From contig JAENYC010000002.1 of assembly GCA_016841945.1 (NCBI GenBank), positions 36,275 through 100,274 of the forward strand: DNA of 64,000 bases. Direction: 5' to 3'. The stretch comes from Haloplasma contractile (lineage in GTDB: Bacteria; Bacillota_I; Bacilli_A; Haloplasmatales; Haloplasmataceae). A program made the translations under genes and the position numbers. Within the stretch, counting starts at the first letter, position 1, and every line of letters starts with the position of its first letter. The notes below the pieces were generated by a model. The model made no database searches, had not been told where the DNA came from, and saw only the letters and a program-made list of their open reading frames with translations. Below are positions 61,760-64,000 of the stretch, piece after piece.

Positions 61760-62160
61760 CTAAAAGTACATGACTAATGTTCGTTAATACCGAGATTATA
61801 TTGATTTATATGGAGAAGAGAACGGAAGATTTTTTATATGAGATATTTAATCATACAATCACAGAGGAGAAATATTTCTTTTAAAACAATTGAAGATAAA
61901 CTTATTCTTAATTAATTACATAAAAGCTGGGGATATATTCATCACAACTAATAAAGGAAGCCTCGACAGATTGCATCATGTATTTAATTTAAATTGAATG
62001 AAACTGATTTTTGATTTTTAAAAAGACAAACATTAAATATTTGCTTATATTCATGTGATAAGGATATTGAATAAAGCATATATTTTAAAAATCTATAAAT
62101 ATAAAATCAGCATCCTTCCAACAAAATCATGGACTACATTTATAAAGAGGAGGATTTAAA

Positions 62161-63156
62161 ATGAATAGTAGAGAAAGAGTCATAAATACACTAAATCATA
62201 AGGAAAGTGATATTATTCCCTATCACTTAGATCTAACTGATGAAGTCCATCAAAGATTAATTGATTACTTTAATGATGAAGATTTCTTTAATAAAACAGG
62301 TTCGCATTTAGCCCAAGAGCGTAACGAAAGTTTTGAAGAATTAAATGATCAACAATTTAAAGATATATTTGGGGTAACATGGAACCGACAACAAGAAGGT
62401 GATTTTGGAGTCGTTGATACATATTTACTAAAAGAACCAAGTTTAAATCATTATACGTTTCCCCATCCTGATGAAAAACTAATTAGAGAAAAATGTCAAT
62501 GTTTAGAGAAACAAACAGATAAGTTTAGAATGTATACAATTGGCTTTTCTTTGTTTGAAAGAGCATGGACATTAAGAGGAATGGAAAATGTTCTAATGGA
62601 TTTTATTGTTGAAGAAGACTTCATCGATCAATTATTAGACAAAATTGTTCAATATAATTGTAAAGTAATTGATATAGTTAAAGAATATGATATAGACTGT
62701 GTGTTCTTAGGAGATGATTGGGGAATGCAAAAAGGACTTATTATGGGTTATAAATATTGGAAAAAGTATATTAAACCTCGATTAAAAATAATGTATGACA
62801 AGATAAAGTCATATGGAATGTATGTAGCACAACATTCATGTGGAGATATTAACGAAGTATTTGATGATCTAGTTGAATTAGGACTAGATATTTACAATAC
62901 CTTTCAACCGGAGGTTTATGATATTGTAGAAATTAAAGAAAAGTATGGTAGTAATCTTACTTTTTACGGTGGAATTAGTACTCAAAAGCTACTTCCTTTT
63001 GCGAATGTTGATGAAGTAAAAGCGGAAACCAATAGAATAATGAGGATACTAGGTAAGCATGGAGGTTATATAGCTGCACCAACTCACGCGATTCCAAATG
63101 ATGTACCCATTGAAAATATTATTGCTTTTTTAAAAGTTGTACAAAATCAAAACTAA
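62161..63156 (+). CDS. Uroporphyrinogen decarboxylase (URO-D) superfamily protein
   Basis: A 331-residue TIM-barrel protein: MNSRERVINTLNHKESDIIPYH at the N-terminus, a DCVFLGDDWGMQKG block, GMYVAQHSCGDINEVFDDLVELGLD, and FYGGISTQKLLPF with GGYIAAPTHAIPNDVPIENI at the end. The HSCG motif is the zinc-site form seen in MtaA/CmuA-like corrinoid methyltransferases rather than in heme-pathway HemE. Related genes are frequent in carbohydrate loci of Bacillota with no proven role. RBS GAGGAGG. Monocistronic by its flanking terminators. Confidence 0.75.
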   Translation: MNSRERVINTLNHKESDIIPYHLDLTDEVHQRLIDYFNDEDFFNKTGSHLAQERNESFEELNDQQFKDIFGVTWNRQQEGDFGVVDTYLLKEPSLNHYTFPHPDEKLIREKCQCLEKQTDKFRMYTIGFSLFERAWTLRGMENVLMDFIVEEDFIDQLLDKIVQYNCKVIDIVKEYDIDCVFLGDDWGMQKGLIMGYKYWKKYIKPRLKIMYDKIKSYGMYVAQHSCGDINEVFDDLVELGLDIYNTFQPEVYDIVEIKEKYGSNLTFYGGISTQKLLPFANVDEVKAETNRIMRILGKHGGYIAAPTHAIPNDVPIENIIAFLKVVQNQN

Positions 63157-63308
63157 ATTTAGTTAAAGATTAATTATTACTAAAGAACTGGAACACATCA
63201 CTTTAGAAACTGTTGATAATTCTATTCATAGTCAAATGAGTAGTATTATAACATTTTATAAATGATGTGAGTAAAATTACCCACACCATATATTATAGAG
63301 CCAATATG

Positions 63309-63339
63309 TAAAGATCATATATATGGTCTTTATTTTTTT
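63309..63339 (+). terminator. Terminator after the URO-D gene
   Basis: TAAAGATCATAT/ATATGGTCTTTA forms a 12-bp stem with one G-T wobble, followed by TTTTTTT. About 150 bases after the stop; between 63157 and 63309 only AT-rich sequence and a weaker GTGAGTAA/TTACCCAC hairpin are seen. Confidence 0.7.
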
Positions 63340-63397
63340 AGTTTATATCTATTCAAAAAAATTAGTAAGCGTTTTTTTAATTTTATTAAAATTAATA

Positions 63398-63425
63398 TTG
63401 ACAATTTGGAAAAAAGTGCTATTAT
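63398..63425 (+). promoter_or_regulatory. Promoter of the terminal lipoprotein gene
   Basis: TTGACA (63398-63403), 16-base spacer, TATTAT (63420-63425) with an extended TGC ahead of the -10. A LacI/cre-like AGTAAGCGTTTTTT lies just upstream near 63364. The first palindromic operator begins 17 bases downstream of the -10. Confidence 0.65.
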
Positions 63426-63441
63426 TATATATAAGCAAGTA

Positions 63442-63457
63442 AACTACACGTGTAGTT
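63442..63457. promoter_or_regulatory. Operator palindrome, copy 1
   Basis: AACTACACGTGTAGTT, a perfect 16-base palindrome placed just after the expected transcription start. The 14-base core ACTACACGTGTAGT recurs 73 bases downstream. Confidence 0.7.
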
Positions 63458-63515
63458 ATTAAAAGTTAAAAGCATTGAATTTATAAAATACGATGTATTA
63501 TTTTTTAGACACTTG

Positions 63516-63529
63516 ACTACACGTGTAGT
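63516..63529. promoter_or_regulatory. Operator palindrome, copy 2
   Basis: ACTACACGTGTAGT, identical core to copy 1. Centre-to-centre spacing is 73 bases, close to seven helical turns, which would suit repressor-mediated looping. It lies about 45 bases before the lipoprotein start. Confidence 0.7.
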
Positions 63530-63574
63530 GAAAGAAAAATAATTTCAGGAATGAAAGATTGGAGATATTTTTTT

Positions 63575-64000
63575 ATGAGAGGATTAAAGCGTTTTACAAA
63601 ATTTAGTTTAAATTTTTTAGTACTTGTTTGTATGTTTTTTATATTATCGAGTTGTAAAAAAAGAGTTGAACCAACCTATGAGGATAATAAAACGATGCAG
63701 ATTGGGGCTTGGGTAGCACCTAATATACAAAAAGATGAAAACGGTGATTATAAATACATTACAGAATCCCATTATCAAGATATCGCTGATTCAGGAATAA
63801 ATGTTATTTATGCTTTGTACGAAGCATTTGATTTTAACGCAACGATGGAAGCGCTTGATATGGCTGAAGCAGCTGGAATAGGATACTATGTACGAGATTC
63901 TAGTATAGGTAGTTTGTTTCAAGATGTATTTGATGCTCAGGGTGAACCCATTCAAGATGATGTAGATGCTGATTTTGAATTATTTAAAAATCGGGTAGCG
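63575..64000 (+). CDS. Lipoprotein with TIM-barrel-like start, 3' end outside window
   Basis: The first 142 residues of a protein that continues past the window. Lipobox LSSC near residue 27; then MQIGAWVAPN, DIADSGINVIYALYE, and ALDMAEAAGIGYYVRDSSI, the strand-helix rhythm of a (beta/alpha)8 glycoside hydrolase or DUF4434-like barrel. ATG 63575 has GGAGAT nine bases upstream. Controlled by the paired palindromes upstream. Too little is present to assign a family. Confidence 0.6.
   Translation, partial: MRGLKRFTKFSLNFLVLVCMFFILSSCKKRVEPTYEDNKTMQIGAWVAPNIQKDENGDYKYITESHYQDIADSGINVIYALYEAFDFNATMEALDMAEAAGIGYYVRDSSIGSLFQDVFDAQGEPIQDDVDADFELFKNRVA

Larger units (their letters stand above)
61461..62160. 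other. 700-base gene-poor region with decayed coding fragments
   Basis: No intact gene. Fragments include a 61-codon frame about 61508-61700, a hairpin terminator at 61709-61759, and short open stretches around 61925-62000 (reading AGDIFITTNKGSLDRLHH) without start or RBS. The RBS GAGGAGG for the next gene lies at its end. I recognise no transposase ends. Confidence 0.45.

Noticed and set aside
63157..63308. tRNA or small RNA gene after the URO-D gene
   Set aside because: Weak hairpins only; no cloverleaf or conserved loop sequence.
1..64000. Mycoplasma-type code with TGA as Trp
   Set aside because: TGA ends several genes at the expected lengths and overlaps starts as ATGA; Trp is TGG throughout.

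Overview
This 64 kb window comes from a low-GC bacterium of the Bacillota/Mycoplasmatota type. Coding sequence is very AT-rich, ribosome binding sites are strong GGAGG-like sequences, exported proteins are nearly all lipoproteins with a lipobox Cys, sugar uptake is by ABC transporters, and promoters are sigma-A-like. TGA is used as a stop (several genes end in it, with ATGA overlaps) and Trp is read from TGG, so the recoded Mycoplasma code is excluded. A free-living fermentative relative of Haloplasma/Izemoplasma, or a deep Bacillota lineage, would fit; that assignment is inference. I saw no rRNA, tRNA, CRISPR array or intact insertion sequence.

Left part (1-9.3 kb): the end of a DUF6933-like gene; a four-gene cell-surface operon (CotH-like lipoprotein, DUF4956 membrane protein, VTC-domain protein, LRR plus lamin-tail protein) with an AAAGCGCTTT operator-like palindrome inside its promoter; a decayed DUF2971 gene; a 54-residue protein; and a divergent GNAT acetyltransferase/MocR regulator pair.

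Arabinose island (8.4-23.4 kb): a divergent winged-helix regulator faces a consensus promoter driving a GH51 arabinofuranosidase, a binding lipoprotein, two permeases, an unassigned exported six-hairpin-glycosidase-like lipoprotein, a four-module membrane-anchored surface protein, and araB-araD-araA. It reads as a complete route from extracellular arabinan or arabino-oligosaccharides to D-xylulose 5-phosphate, except that the transporter ATPase is not in the window.

Giant surface protein (23.7-29.6 kb, minus strand): a 1948-residue lipoprotein made of 21 tandem about 91-residue tandem-95/cadherin-like domains, with a recent two-domain (552 bp) duplication.

Tungsten/molybdenum-formate operon (29.9-46.1 kb): at least 14 tightly packed genes. 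They encode a miniature aldehyde:ferredoxin oxidoreductase-like protein, the tungstate transporter TupABC, MoeA, a MoeA-binding-protein fusion, MoaA, MoaC, a MOSC protein, NuoE-like and NuoF-like subunits, a Cys-type NAD-linked formate dehydrogenase catalytic subunit, MobA and FdhD. A CBM9-like/alpha-beta-hydrolase gene split by an in-frame TAA follows.

Glycan-utilisation locus (46.4 kb to the end): a promoter with a LacI-type operator drives ribokinase, a LacI regulator, a GH4 alpha-galactosidase-type enzyme, a nucleoside hydrolase, an LplABC-type ABC importer (no ATPase), a GH110-like right-handed beta-helix protein, two lipoproteins built from a shared roughly 150-residue module (one with a 465 bp internal duplication), a URO-D-family protein and, at the edge, a lipoprotein under two identical ACTACACGTGTAGT palindromes. 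The locus looks built for an alpha-galactose-containing glycan; the substrate is not determined by the sequence.
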